DNA of 64,000 nt, taken from the NCBI RefSeq assembly GCF_009707955.1, contig NZ_WMDQ01000004.1:248001-312000 (forward strand), given 5' to 3'. This document shows, piece after piece, positions 17,811 through 25,568 of this stretch. Each line of letters begins with the position of its first letter. Positions within the stretch are counted from its first letter, which is position 1. The stretch is from Flavobacterium sp. LC2016-13 (GTDB taxonomy: Bacteria; Bacteroidota; Bacteroidia; Flavobacteriales; Flavobacteriaceae). The notes below the pieces were generated by a model. The model was not told the origin of the DNA. It was given only the letters and a program-made list of their open reading frames with translations, and made no database searches. The translations under genes and the position numbers were made by a program.

Positions 17811-18950
17811 ATGAAGTTTAAATTTTTATTTTTATTTTGCCTTGCAATGGTTAATATGCAAGCGCAAACGACAAAAAAAACGGTTGCAAAAAAACCAGCT
17901 GCAACAAAAACTGCAACGAAAGCAGTAGCTGCAACAAATCCTAATGAAGGTATTTTTGCTACTATTTCTACAACTAAAGGCGATATCGTTTTGACTTTAG
18001 AATATGTAAAAGCACCGGTAACTGTTGCTAACTTCATTTCTTTGGCAGAAGGTAAAAATCCTAATGTAAAAGTGGAGAAATTAAAAGGAAAACCATTTTA
18101 TGACGGATTAAAATTTCACAGAGTTATTAATGATTTTATGATTCAGGGTGGAGATCCGGACGGGAATGGTTCGGGAGGTCCTGGATTTTCATTTAAAGAT
18201 GAATTTGTTGATAATCTAAAATTTGATAAAGGCGGTATTTTAGCAATGGCAAATTCAGGCCCTGCTACAAACGGAAGCCAATTTTTTATTACACATAAAG
18301 ATACGCCTTGGTTAAATGGAAAACATACTATTTTTGGTCATGTTGTTTCAGGAATGGACGTTGTGAATAAAATTGTTCAGGATGATATCATGACAAAAAT
18401 TACCATTACTCGTAAAGGTGCTGCAGCTAAAAAGTTTGATGCTGTAAAAGTTTTAACAGATGATGCTAAAAAAGAAGAAGCAAAAAAAGGCGAAAGCCAA
18501 AAAGTAATTGCAGCAAAAGCAGCTTATTTTGCGAGTACTAAAGCTACTGCAACAACGACAGAAACAGGTTTAAAATACGTTATTACCAAAAAAGGAAGTG
18601 GAGTAAAACCAGCAGACGGAACTACTTTCTATTTTCATTATGCAGGTTATTTTGAAAATGGAGAACTTTTTGACAGTAGTATAGCTCAGGTCGCAAGAGA
18701 TTACGGAAAATATGATGCCACCAGAGATGCTCAAAAAGGATATCAGGCATTTCCTTTTGTAGCTGGTAAAAAAGATGGAATGATTCCTGGTTTCCTTGAA
18801 GCTTTAGGAATGATGACTGACGGAGAAAAAGCAATCTTTTTTCTTCCTTCAAATCTGGCATACGGAGAAAGAGGTGCCGGAGGCGTAATTCCGCCAAACT
18901 CAACTTTGATTTTTGAAATTGAAACATATCAAAATCAACCTGCTAAATAA
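17811..18950 (+). CDS. periplasmic cyclophilin-FKBP fusion isomerase (second copy)
   Basis: A 379-residue paralogue of the preceding gene with the same order: cyclophilin (about 45-215, FYDGLKFHRVINDFMIQGGDP) then FKBP (about 255-375, YFHYAGYFENGELFDSS, FFLPSNLAYGERGAGGVIPPN). It differs in the N-terminus: a cleavable signal peptide (ending MQAQ) and a Lys/Ala/Thr-rich linker replace the lipid anchor. One copy is therefore tethered and the other probably soluble. It is the last gene of the operon, with a strong terminator behind it. Confidence 0.9.
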   Translation: MKFKFLFLFCLAMVNMQAQTTKKTVAKKPAATKTATKAVAATNPNEGIFATISTTKGDIVLTLEYVKAPVTVANFISLAEGKNPNVKVEKLKGKPFYDGLKFHRVINDFMIQGGDPDGNGSGGPGFSFKDEFVDNLKFDKGGILAMANSGPATNGSQFFITHKDTPWLNGKHTIFGHVVSGMDVVNKIVQDDIMTKITITRKGAAAKKFDAVKVLTDDAKKEEAKKGESQKVIAAKAAYFASTKATATTTETGLKYVITKKGSGVKPADGTTFYFHYAGYFENGELFDSSIAQVARDYGKYDATRDAQKGYQAFPFVAGKKDGMIPGFLEALGMMTDGEKAIFFLPSNLAYGERGAGGVIPPNSTLIFEIETYQNQPAK

Positions 18951-18973
18951 TATTTAATTCAGCAGTTAAATTT

Positions 18974-19012
18974 TAACCCGTCAAAATCTAGATTTTGATG
19001 GGTTTCTTTTTT
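18974..19012 (+). terminator. intrinsic terminator of the nrnA-gldI-isomerase operon
   Basis: The stem AACCCGTCAAAATC / GATTTTGATGGGTT is followed by a run of T residues, 25 bases past the last stop codon. Confidence 0.92.
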
Positions 19013-19117
19013 CTATAATTATATCAAATACACAATTTTGCGATATAAATTAATTCAAAAATCATTACAATAGTAATGTTTGAAACCATTTTCTATTAAA
19101 TCCTAAACAAAATAGCT

Positions 19118-19125
19118 TACCTTTG
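19118..19125 (+). promoter_or_regulatory. -7 box of the DMT transporter gene
   Basis: TACCTTTG matches the Bacteroidota -7 consensus TAnnTTTG and lies 33 bases before the ATG. A convincing -33 box at the usual spacing is not seen. Confidence 0.5.
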
Positions 19126-19158
19126 CCGGCTTTTATTTTTTAATCTAAATAAGTTAAG

Positions 19159-20055
19159 ATGTCACAAAACAATGTATTAAAGGGAGTATTTTTAGTTGCG
19201 CTTGGAGCTACAAGTTACGGAATGTTAGCCACTTTTGTAAAAATGGCTTACACAGAAGGATATACAACAGCCGAAGTAACAACCTCTCAATTTGTTTTAG
19301 GAATTCTGGGCATTTTATTGATTAATGCTTTTCAAAAAATAAAACATAAAGAAAATGTTGTAAAAGCTACACCTAAAAATATATTCAATTTAATGCTTGC
19401 CGGTACTTCTTTAGGAATGACTAGTTTGTTTTATTATCTGGCTGTAAAATATATTCCCGTTTCAATTGGTATCGTTTTGTTAATGCAAACCGTTTGGATG
19501 GGGGTTTTACTTGAAATGATTTTAGAGAAAAAATTACCTTCAAAACAAAAAGTAGTAGCTGTTTTTATTGTGTTAATCGGTACTGCTTTGGCAACAAACC
19601 TTATCAATAACGATATAAAACTAGATTGGCGTGGTATTGCGTGGGGCGTTTTGGCTGCAGCATCATTTACTACAACCATGTTTACTGCAAATCGTGTGGC
19701 TACTGAAATTTCATCTGCACAGCGTAGTTTATACATGCTTTTGGGCGGAGCGGTAATCGTGTTCTCATTTGCATTTGCTACTCAAACCACCACTTTTAAT
19801 CTTGCCATTTTCATGAAATGGGGAATCGTTTTGTCTTTATTTGGTACAATTATTCCTCCTATGCTTATGAATGCAGGATTTCCGTTAACCGGAATTGGTT
19901 TAGGAAGTATCGTTTCTGCGCTTGAACTTCCTGTTTCTGTTACAATGGCGTTTATTTTATTGAATGAAAAAGTGATCTTTTTACAATGGGCTGGAATTCT
20001 TTTAATCATTCTGGCCATCATTATTATGAATGTAAATTTCAAGCGTAAAATTTAA
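19159..20055 (+). CDS. DMT superfamily (EamA) transporter
   Basis: A 298-residue inner-membrane protein with about ten hydrophobic helices in two EamA repeats (about 1-145 and 155-298). The second repeat ends with the typical PLTGIGLGSIVSALELPVSVTMAFILLNEKV segment. Family members export or import metabolites such as amino acids. The substrate cannot be read from the sequence. It is monocistronic with a gap on both sides. Confidence 0.85.
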   Translation: MSQNNVLKGVFLVALGATSYGMLATFVKMAYTEGYTTAEVTTSQFVLGILGILLINAFQKIKHKENVVKATPKNIFNLMLAGTSLGMTSLFYYLAVKYIPVSIGIVLLMQTVWMGVLLEMILEKKLPSKQKVVAVFIVLIGTALATNLINNDIKLDWRGIAWGVLAAASFTTTMFTANRVATEISSAQRSLYMLLGGAVIVFSFAFATQTTTFNLAIFMKWGIVLSLFGTIIPPMLMNAGFPLTGIGLGSIVSALELPVSVTMAFILLNEKVIFLQWAGILLIILAIIIMNVNFKRKI

Positions 20056-20141
20056 CAAAATTTGGTTACTCGTAAAAAAACGTACTTGTAATACAATAAT
20101 TGTTAATTTATTTTATAAATTCGTGATAAATATTAAATATC

Positions 20142-20498
20142 ATGAATTTACCCTGGCATTTGTACGTAATGGCTGTTTTATATATACTTGCCGGAATTAA
20201 TCATTTTAAAAATCCGGGAATGTACATCAGGATCATTCCCCCATTCTTTCCGAACCCCAAATTATTAAATATTTTAAGCGGAGCTGCCGAAATTATTTTA
20301 GGCATACTCTTAATAGTTCCTTTTACAACCCATATTGCTGCCTGGGGAATTATAGCATTACTAATTGCTGTCTTTCCTGCGAATGTTTATATGTTTTGTA
20401 AGAAAAAAGGTAATTTTTCTTTGTTGAAATTTATTTTATTAATACGTTTGCCCTTACAAATTGTATTGATTTTATGGGCTTACTTATATACCCTTTAA
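20142..20498 (+). CDS. DoxX-like membrane protein
   Basis: A 118-residue protein with four hydrophobic helices. The segment YILAGINHFKNPGMYIRIIPPFFPNP followed by GAAEIILGILLIVP is typical of the small DoxX/DoxD-like family. The biochemical function of this branch is unknown. It precedes aqpZ by 31 bases in the same direction, so the two may be co-transcribed. Confidence 0.75.
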   Translation: MNLPWHLYVMAVLYILAGINHFKNPGMYIRIIPPFFPNPKLLNILSGAAEIILGILLIVPFTTHIAAWGIIALLIAVFPANVYMFCKKKGNFSLLKFILLIRLPLQIVLILWAYLYTL

Positions 20499-20529
20499 CA
20501 ATCAAACTATTAATTAAAATTATTTTATT

Positions 20530-21237
20530 ATGAAAAAATTATTTGCTGAGTTCTTCGGGACTTATTGGCTAGTTTTTGGAGGTTGTGGGAGCGCTATTTT
20601 TGCTGCCGGATATCCTGAATTAGGAATCGGGTTTGCAGGTGTTGCATTAGCTTTCGGTTTGACGGTATTAACAATGGCGTATGCTGTTGGGCATATTTCC
20701 GGTGGGCATTTTAATCCTGCCGTTTCATTTGGTTTATGGGCGGGCGGAAGATTTCCGGCAAAAGATCTTATTCCTTATATCATTGCACAATGTATTGGAG
20801 CTATTGCAGCTGCAGGTACTTTATACACAATTGCCTCAGGAAAAGCAGGCTTTGTAATTGATAATACAAAAGCCGGAGCTTTTGCCTCAAATGGTTTTGG
20901 AGCATTTTCACCTGATGGATATTCATTGCCATCTGCTTTTATTGCTGAGTTTGTACTAACATTATTTTTCTTATTGATAATTTTAGGAGCTACCGATAAA
21001 TTTGCAAACACGCCATTCTGTGGTATTGTAATTGGTCTGGCTTTAACTTTAATTCACTTAATCAGTATTCCAATTACCAATACTTCTGTAAATCCTGCAA
21101 GATCTTTATCACAAGCTCTTTTTACTCTGGGAGAGCCTTTATCGCAAGTTTGGCTATTTTGGGTCGCACCAATTCTTGGAGCTGTTGTAGCCGGATTTAT
21201 TTACAAAACATTATTACAGAAAAACGAACAAGAATAA
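20530..21237 (+). CDS. aqpZ: aquaporin Z
   Basis: A 235-residue water channel of the inner membrane. Both NPA boxes are present (Asn62-Pro-Ala and Asn188-Pro-Ala-Arg191). The selectivity-filter pattern of the AqpZ class is visible: His176 in [13 protein letters not shown] and Arg191 after the second NPA. This favours water over glycerol transport. The gene is followed after 33 bases by a small glycine-rich membrane protein, and both probably belong to one osmotic or envelope-related unit. Confidence 0.93.
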   Translation: MKKLFAEFFGTYWLVFGGCGSAIFAAGYPELGIGFAGVALAFGLTVLTMAYAVGHISGGHFNPAVSFGLWAGGRFPAKDLIPYIIAQCIGAIAAAGTLYTIASGKAGFVIDNTKAGAFASNGFGAFSPDGYSLPSAFIAEFVLTLFFLLIILGATDKFANTPFCGIVIGLALTLIHLISIPITNTSVNPARSLSQALFTLGEPLSQVWLFWVAPILGAVVAGFIYKTLLQKNEQE

Positions 21238-21270
21238 TTAAATCAAACTAATCACATTAAAATTTACACT

Positions 21271-21510
21271 ATGGCATTTTTATATTTCTTACTTATTGGA
21301 GCAATTTCAGGATGGTTAGCAGGTCAAATTTGGAAAGGCGCTGGCTTTGGAATCATTGGCAACATCATCGTTGGAATTATTGGTGGATTCATTGGCGGGT
21401 GGATTGCCGGTAAACTTGGTATTGGCGGCGGCGGTCTGCTTTGGCAAATTATAATAGCCGTTGGAGGTGCCTGGGTACTCCTATTTATCATTAGCCTGAT
21501 CAAAAAATAG
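21271..21510 (+). CDS. GlsB/YeaQ/YmgE family small membrane protein
   Basis: A 79-residue protein with three glycine-rich membrane helices (AISGWLAGQIWKG and GNIIVGIIGGFIGGWIAG), the pattern of the transglycosylase-associated (Transgly_assoc) family. The family name does not imply an enzymatic role. Many members are induced by stress. It is last in the DoxX-aqpZ group, with a terminator following. Confidence 0.85.
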   Translation: MAFLYFLLIGAISGWLAGQIWKGAGFGIIGNIIVGIIGGFIGGWIAGKLGIGGGGLLWQIIIAVGGAWVLLFIISLIKK

Positions 21511-21539
21511 TAAATATTTTAACGCTAAAGTTATTTTTT

Positions 21540-21583
21540 TAAAGAGAAAATCTGATATATTTATATTTGATTTTCTCTTTTTT
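21540..21583 (+). terminator. intrinsic terminator after the aqpZ group
   Basis: AAAGAGAAAATC pairs with GATTTTCTCTTT across an AT loop, followed by more T residues. Confidence 0.8.
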
Positions 21584-21616
21584 CGTTACTATAAAGCCGA
21601 AAAGACACTATTAAAA

Positions 21617-22462
21617 TTGAATGTCATGAACGATATTATTGCTTATTTTAGTACGATTCCGTCTTCACACCGAAGTTTAATTTTGGTTGGAGGAATTACG
21701 CTGTTTTGGTTAATTGAAAACACCTTTCCATTGTTTCAGATGCAATATCGAAAATGGCATCATGCAGGAATAAACTTCTTTCTGACGTTTACTACGATTA
21801 TAGTCAATTTTGTATTGGCTTTTATTTTAATCCGAACTGCCGATTGGACAACTCAAAATCACTTTGGAATTTTACAATGGCTGCCAACAATACCAATTTG
21901 GCTCTATACTATTATCGGATTACTATTATTAGACTTAATTGGAGCGTATTTAGTGCATTTTATACAACATAAGATAAAATTCCTCTGGAGATTTCATATC
22001 GTACATCATACTGATACCTGGATCGATACTACAACGGCCAACAGGCATCATCCTGGTGAAAGTGTTATTCGGTTTTTATTTACGACTCTTGGCGTTTTAA
22101 TCGTAGGAACTCCAATGTGGATGGTTTTTCTATATCAGTCCTTATCAGTCGTAGCTTCACAGTTTAATCACGCCAATATTTCTTTACCCAATAAATTAGA
22201 TCTTTTTCTAAGCTACTTTATCGTTTCTCCCAATATGCATAAAGTTCATCATCATTATGTTGTGCCTTATACAGATAGTAATTACGGGAATATATTCTCT
22301 GTTTGGGACAGGCTTTTTGGCACTTTTACGACGCTGCCAAAAGAAGAATTAATTTACGGAGTTGATACTCATATGGCATTGGAAGAAAACAACAAATTGA
22401 AAAATTTATTACAAATTCCGTTTCAAAAATCAAGATCGATAAAAAACATTCAAAATCACTAA
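21617..22462 (+). CDS. sterol desaturase / fatty acid hydroxylase family protein
   Basis: A 281-residue membrane di-iron enzyme. The histidine clusters of the family are all visible: HFIQH (114-118), HIVHH (127-131), RHHP (about 143) and KVHHHY near residue 217. Four hydrophobic segments precede or separate them. The family oxidises C-H bonds of lipids using O2, but the substrate (fatty acid, carotenoid or ether lipid) is not determined by sequence. The gene is monocistronic. Confidence 0.87.
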   Translation: MNVMNDIIAYFSTIPSSHRSLILVGGITLFWLIENTFPLFQMQYRKWHHAGINFFLTFTTIIVNFVLAFILIRTADWTTQNHFGILQWLPTIPIWLYTIIGLLLLDLIGAYLVHFIQHKIKFLWRFHIVHHTDTWIDTTTANRHHPGESVIRFLFTTLGVLIVGTPMWMVFLYQSLSVVASQFNHANISLPNKLDLFLSYFIVSPNMHKVHHHYVVPYTDSNYGNIFSVWDRLFGTFTTLPKEELIYGVDTHMALEENNKLKNLLQIPFQKSRSIKNIQNH

Positions 22463-22572
22463 AAAAAACATACCTGATCGAACCAACTAATTATTTTTTT
22501 TATTAATATTGATACATAAATTGAAGATCAATCTATTAATCATTAACCACTATTTGAATTAATTTTCACGTG

Positions 22573-22851
22573 ATGAAAAAGAGTAACCGCAAAGAGTTGA
22601 GCTGGGAACAAACCGAAAAACTTGTTTCGTTAGCCTTGGAAGAAAAAAATCCATTTGAAATTATAAAAAAAGAATTTGGATTGGCAGAAAAAGAAGTTCT
22701 GGAAATCATGAAAAAGAAAATGCCACTTGAAAAATTTGAAATGTGGAAAAAGAAGGCAATTGCAAACAAACCAAAGCCAAAACCTGTTAAAATTGACGAT
22801 TTTGATGAAGACCTGGACGGAAAATATTATATAAAAAACAAACTAGACTAA
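22573..22851 (+). CDS. TIGR03643/DUF2805 family protein
   Basis: A 92-residue basic protein of a family found in Bacteroidota and other marine bacteria. The N-terminus (SWEQTEKLVSLALEEKNPFEIIKKEFGLAEKEVLEIMKKKM) looks like a small helix-turn-helix. The function is unknown. I use the ATG at 22573; the frame also opens with a GTG directly before it, at 22570. A strong terminator follows immediately. Confidence 0.75.
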   Translation: MKKSNRKELSWEQTEKLVSLALEEKNPFEIIKKEFGLAEKEVLEIMKKKMPLEKFEMWKKKAIANKPKPKPVKIDDFDEDLDGKYYIKNKLD

Positions 22852-22854
22852 CAT

Positions 22855-22884
22855 AAAACTCCTGCAAATCAGGAGTTTTTTTTT
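22855..22884 (+). terminator. intrinsic terminator
   Basis: AAAACTCCTG / CAGGAGTTTT with loop CAAAT, followed by a T run, directly after the preceding stop codon. Confidence 0.92.
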
Positions 22885-22951
22885 ATATTTTTACTTTAAT
22901 GTAACTTTTTGACATTTTGTAAGTCAAATACAAATAACTAAACATAAACAA

Positions 22952-24805
22952 ATGAAAAAAATACTTTACACACTAGCGCTTGCAGCGACATTTTGGAGCT
23001 GTAAAACTGGTAGTACTTCGGGAGCTGCAAATAATACCGTATCGGTAAACATTAATCTTGTAGATGTAAAAGACGATAAGGTTTTGGTAACAGTTACACC
23101 TCCGGCTATAAAAACAGACGAAGTTATTTATAGCATTCCCAAAACAGTTCCGGGAACTTATTCTACAGATAATTACGGTAAATATTCAGACGGTTTTAAA
23201 GCTTTTGATGCAAAAGGAAATGCTTTAACCGTAAAAAGAATTGACGATAATTCCTGGTCAATTTCTAATGCAAAAACATTAGCAAAAGTTACTTATTTAG
23301 TTGGGGATACTTTTGATACTGAAAAAGGAACCGGATTTGGTAATGATGATGTGTTTTCGCCAGCTGGAACAAACATCAACGCAGGAATCAATTTCTTAGT
23401 AAATACACACGGTTTTGTGGGTTATTTTCAGGATAAGTTAGATGTTCCTTATAAAGTTACGATTACACATCCTGAAACGCTTTGGGGAGCAACTTCAATG
23501 AATGATGAAGATGCAAGCAAAACAAGCGACGTTTTCTCAACACCGCGTTATGCTGTTTTAGTTGAAAATCCGATTATGTATTCTAAACCGGATTACACTA
23601 CATTTAACGTAAACGGAATGGATATTTTAATTGCTGTTTATTCTCCAACAGGAAAATTTACTGCTGAAAGTATTACTCCGGAAATGAAAACAATGATGAC
23701 GGCTCAGAAAAACTTTTTAGGAAAAGTAAATGCTACTAAAAAATATACTGTTTTATTGTATTTATCAAGTTTGGCTAAAGACGATGCTCACGGTTTTGGT
23801 GCTTTAGAACACCCAACTGCAACTACAGTTGTTTTACCGGAATCTATGCCAAAAGAAAAATTGGTAGAATCAATGAAAGATGTCGTTTCTCATGAGTTTT
23901 TCCATATTGTAACGCCATTGACTATTCACTCAAAAGAAATTCAGTATTTTGATTATAACGCACCAAAAATGTCAGAGCATTTATGGATGTACGAAGGTGT
24001 AACAGAATATTTTGCCAATCTTTTTCAAATTAATCAAGGTTTGATTAACGAAACTGAATTTTATACTCGTATTGCTGATAAAATAGAACAGGCAAAAGGT
24101 TTAAATGATACTATGTCATTTACAACAATGAGTAAAAATGTTTTAGAGCAGCCATACAAAGATCAATACTTAAATGTATATCAAAAAGGTGCACTTATCG
24201 GAATGTGTATTGATATAATCATCAGAGAAAAAAGCAACGGAGAAAGAGGAATTCTTGATTTAATGCACAAATTAGCAACTGAATACGGAGTTGAAAAACC
24301 ATTTAATGACAGTGAGCTTTTTGCTAAAATTACTGAATTGACTTATCCTGAAGTTGGAGAGTTTTTAAATAAATATGTAGCCGGAACAACTCCAATTCCT
24401 TATGATTTTTATTTAGCGAAAGTTGGTGTAACAAAAGCTTCTGAAAAAACTAAAGGAGCTATTTTTATCAAAGGACAAACTCCTTACATTGCTGTTGACA
24501 AAGCAACCAAAGAAATAAGCGTTCGTCCTGGTGATTTAAATGTATTCTTTACTAGTTTAAATCTTAAAGCCGGTGATATCATCGTTGCTGTAAATGATAA
24601 ACCATATTCACTAGACAACATCTATGATTTGATTGGGGAAAGTGAAAACTGGAAAGAAAATGACGCTATCACTGTAAAAGTAAAACGTGGCGGAAAAGAA
24701 GAAATTATAAAAGGAACTGTAAAATTACCATACGAAGAAAAAGAAACTTTTAAAGCTACAGATGCTTCAAAAGAAAAACTTAAAAATGCATGGTTGAAAG
24801 GATAA
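22952..24805 (+). CDS. M61-family metallopeptidase lipoprotein with PDZ domain
   Basis: A 617-residue peptidase related to glycyl aminopeptidase (M61). It has a lipobox (TFWSC, Cys17), an N-terminal beta domain, and a gluzincin catalytic domain with HEFFH at residues 314-318 and the downstream zinc-ligand Glu in WMYEGVTEYFAN (Glu348). The segment HGFGALEHPTATT just before is also typical. A PDZ-like domain occupies about 500-600 (LNLKAGDIIVAVNDKPYSLDNIYDLI). It presumably degrades peptides in the periplasm or at the cell surface. It is monocistronic. Confidence 0.9.
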   Translation: MKKILYTLALAATFWSCKTGSTSGAANNTVSVNINLVDVKDDKVLVTVTPPAIKTDEVIYSIPKTVPGTYSTDNYGKYSDGFKAFDAKGNALTVKRIDDNSWSISNAKTLAKVTYLVGDTFDTEKGTGFGNDDVFSPAGTNINAGINFLVNTHGFVGYFQDKLDVPYKVTITHPETLWGATSMNDEDASKTSDVFSTPRYAVLVENPIMYSKPDYTTFNVNGMDILIAVYSPTGKFTAESITPEMKTMMTAQKNFLGKVNATKKYTVLLYLSSLAKDDAHGFGALEHPTATTVVLPESMPKEKLVESMKDVVSHEFFHIVTPLTIHSKEIQYFDYNAPKMSEHLWMYEGVTEYFANLFQINQGLINETEFYTRIADKIEQAKGLNDTMSFTTMSKNVLEQPYKDQYLNVYQKGALIGMCIDIIIREKSNGERGILDLMHKLATEYGVEKPFNDSELFAKITELTYPEVGEFLNKYVAGTTPIPYDFYLAKVGVTKASEKTKGAIFIKGQTPYIAVDKATKEISVRPGDLNVFFTSLNLKAGDIIVAVNDKPYSLDNIYDLIGESENWKENDAITVKVKRGGKEEIIKGTVKLPYEEKETFKATDASKEKLKNAWLKG

Positions 24806-24820
24806 TATTTCTTTAACATA

Positions 24821-24853
24821 AAAAAAACCGACAATCACTTGTCGGTTTTTTTT
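24821..24853 (+). terminator. intrinsic terminator after the M61 peptidase gene
   Basis: AAAAAAACCGACAA / TTGTCGGTTTTTTT with loop TCAC. The run on both sides could make it bidirectional. Confidence 0.92.
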
Positions 24854-24858
24854 ATTTA

Positions 24859-24954
24859 TCAGACTGATCGAAGTCGAAAATTTGTCAGACTGAGCGAAGT
24901 CGAAGTTCCGCAAGCCGAATACTTTGTGGGACTTCGACTTCGCTCAGTCTGACA
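24859..24954. repeat. intergenic inverted repeat, family C (copy 1)
   Basis: TCAGACTGATCGAAGTCGAA and GTCAGACTGAGCGAAGTCGAAG occur as a direct duplication of one arm, facing ACTTCGACTTCGCTCAGTCTGAC. Related words occur at 35431-35451 and 63043-63064. It lies between convergent genes. Confidence 0.88.
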
Positions 24955-24963
24955 ATATTGTGA

Positions 24964-25407
24964 TTACTTTTTCACCGGAAACTTCCAGTCAAATTCGTCT
25001 TTGTCATTGATGATCGCTCCTACTTCAAACTTCACAACCTCATCAAATTCTGTTTGAAGAATAAACCAGTTGTCTTCATTGAAATAATTCTCGAAAGTAT
25101 CAAAAGTTTCCTGAGTGTATTTTGTAATTCCTTTTGCTGCAAAATCTTTCTTTACATCAGCAATTTTTCTTCCGATTAACTTGAATCCAAAAACTTCTAA
25201 ATCATTGCTTGAAGCTACTAAATAACCTAATTTCAATTCTTCTTCTTCATAAAACGTCAATCTGATTTTTTGTGCATTGTACACAAAAATTACATTGTCA
25301 TCTTCATCTTTATAATTTTTATCCGGTTTTCCTAAAGCAGCCGTAACATCGTTTTGCTTCATTCCGAAAAGCAATTTATCGATTCCTGATTTTAGATTTA
25401 TTTTCAT
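24964..25407 (-). CDS. unknown cytoplasmic protein
   Basis: A 147-residue acidic soluble protein without signal peptide or membrane segment. Its N-terminus (GIDKLLFGMKQNDVTAALGKPDKNYKDEDDN) resembles the start of proteins with a bacterial SmpA/BamE-like or Imm-like repeat, but the similarity is too weak to name a family. It is monocistronic between repeats of families C and B. Confidence 0.55.
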   Translation of the reverse strand: MKINLKSGIDKLLFGMKQNDVTAALGKPDKNYKDEDDNVIFVYNAQKIRLTFYEEEELKLGYLVASSNDLEVFGFKLIGRKIADVKKDFAAKGITKYTQETFDTFENYFNEDNWFILQTEFDEVVKFEVGAIINDKDEFDWKFPVKK

Positions 25408-25489
25408 ATTTAATTTTCTTTATTTGAAAGGCAAATTTCGGGAAGTTTTTTGCAAACTCTATCACGATTGTGTTTTTATTATTTTTTTT

Positions 25490-25548
25490 GCCACGAATCA
25501 CACAAATTACCACGAATTAAATTAGTGCAAATTCGTGTAATTCGTGGC
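25490..25548. repeat. intergenic inverted repeat, family B (copy 2)
   Basis: GCCACGAATCACACAAATTACCACGAATT and AATTCGTGTAATTCGTGGC form complementary arms with a short AT centre. It is the most compact copy of this family in the window. Confidence 0.88.
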
Positions 25549-25568
25549 AAACTAAACCTCTTTTAAAT

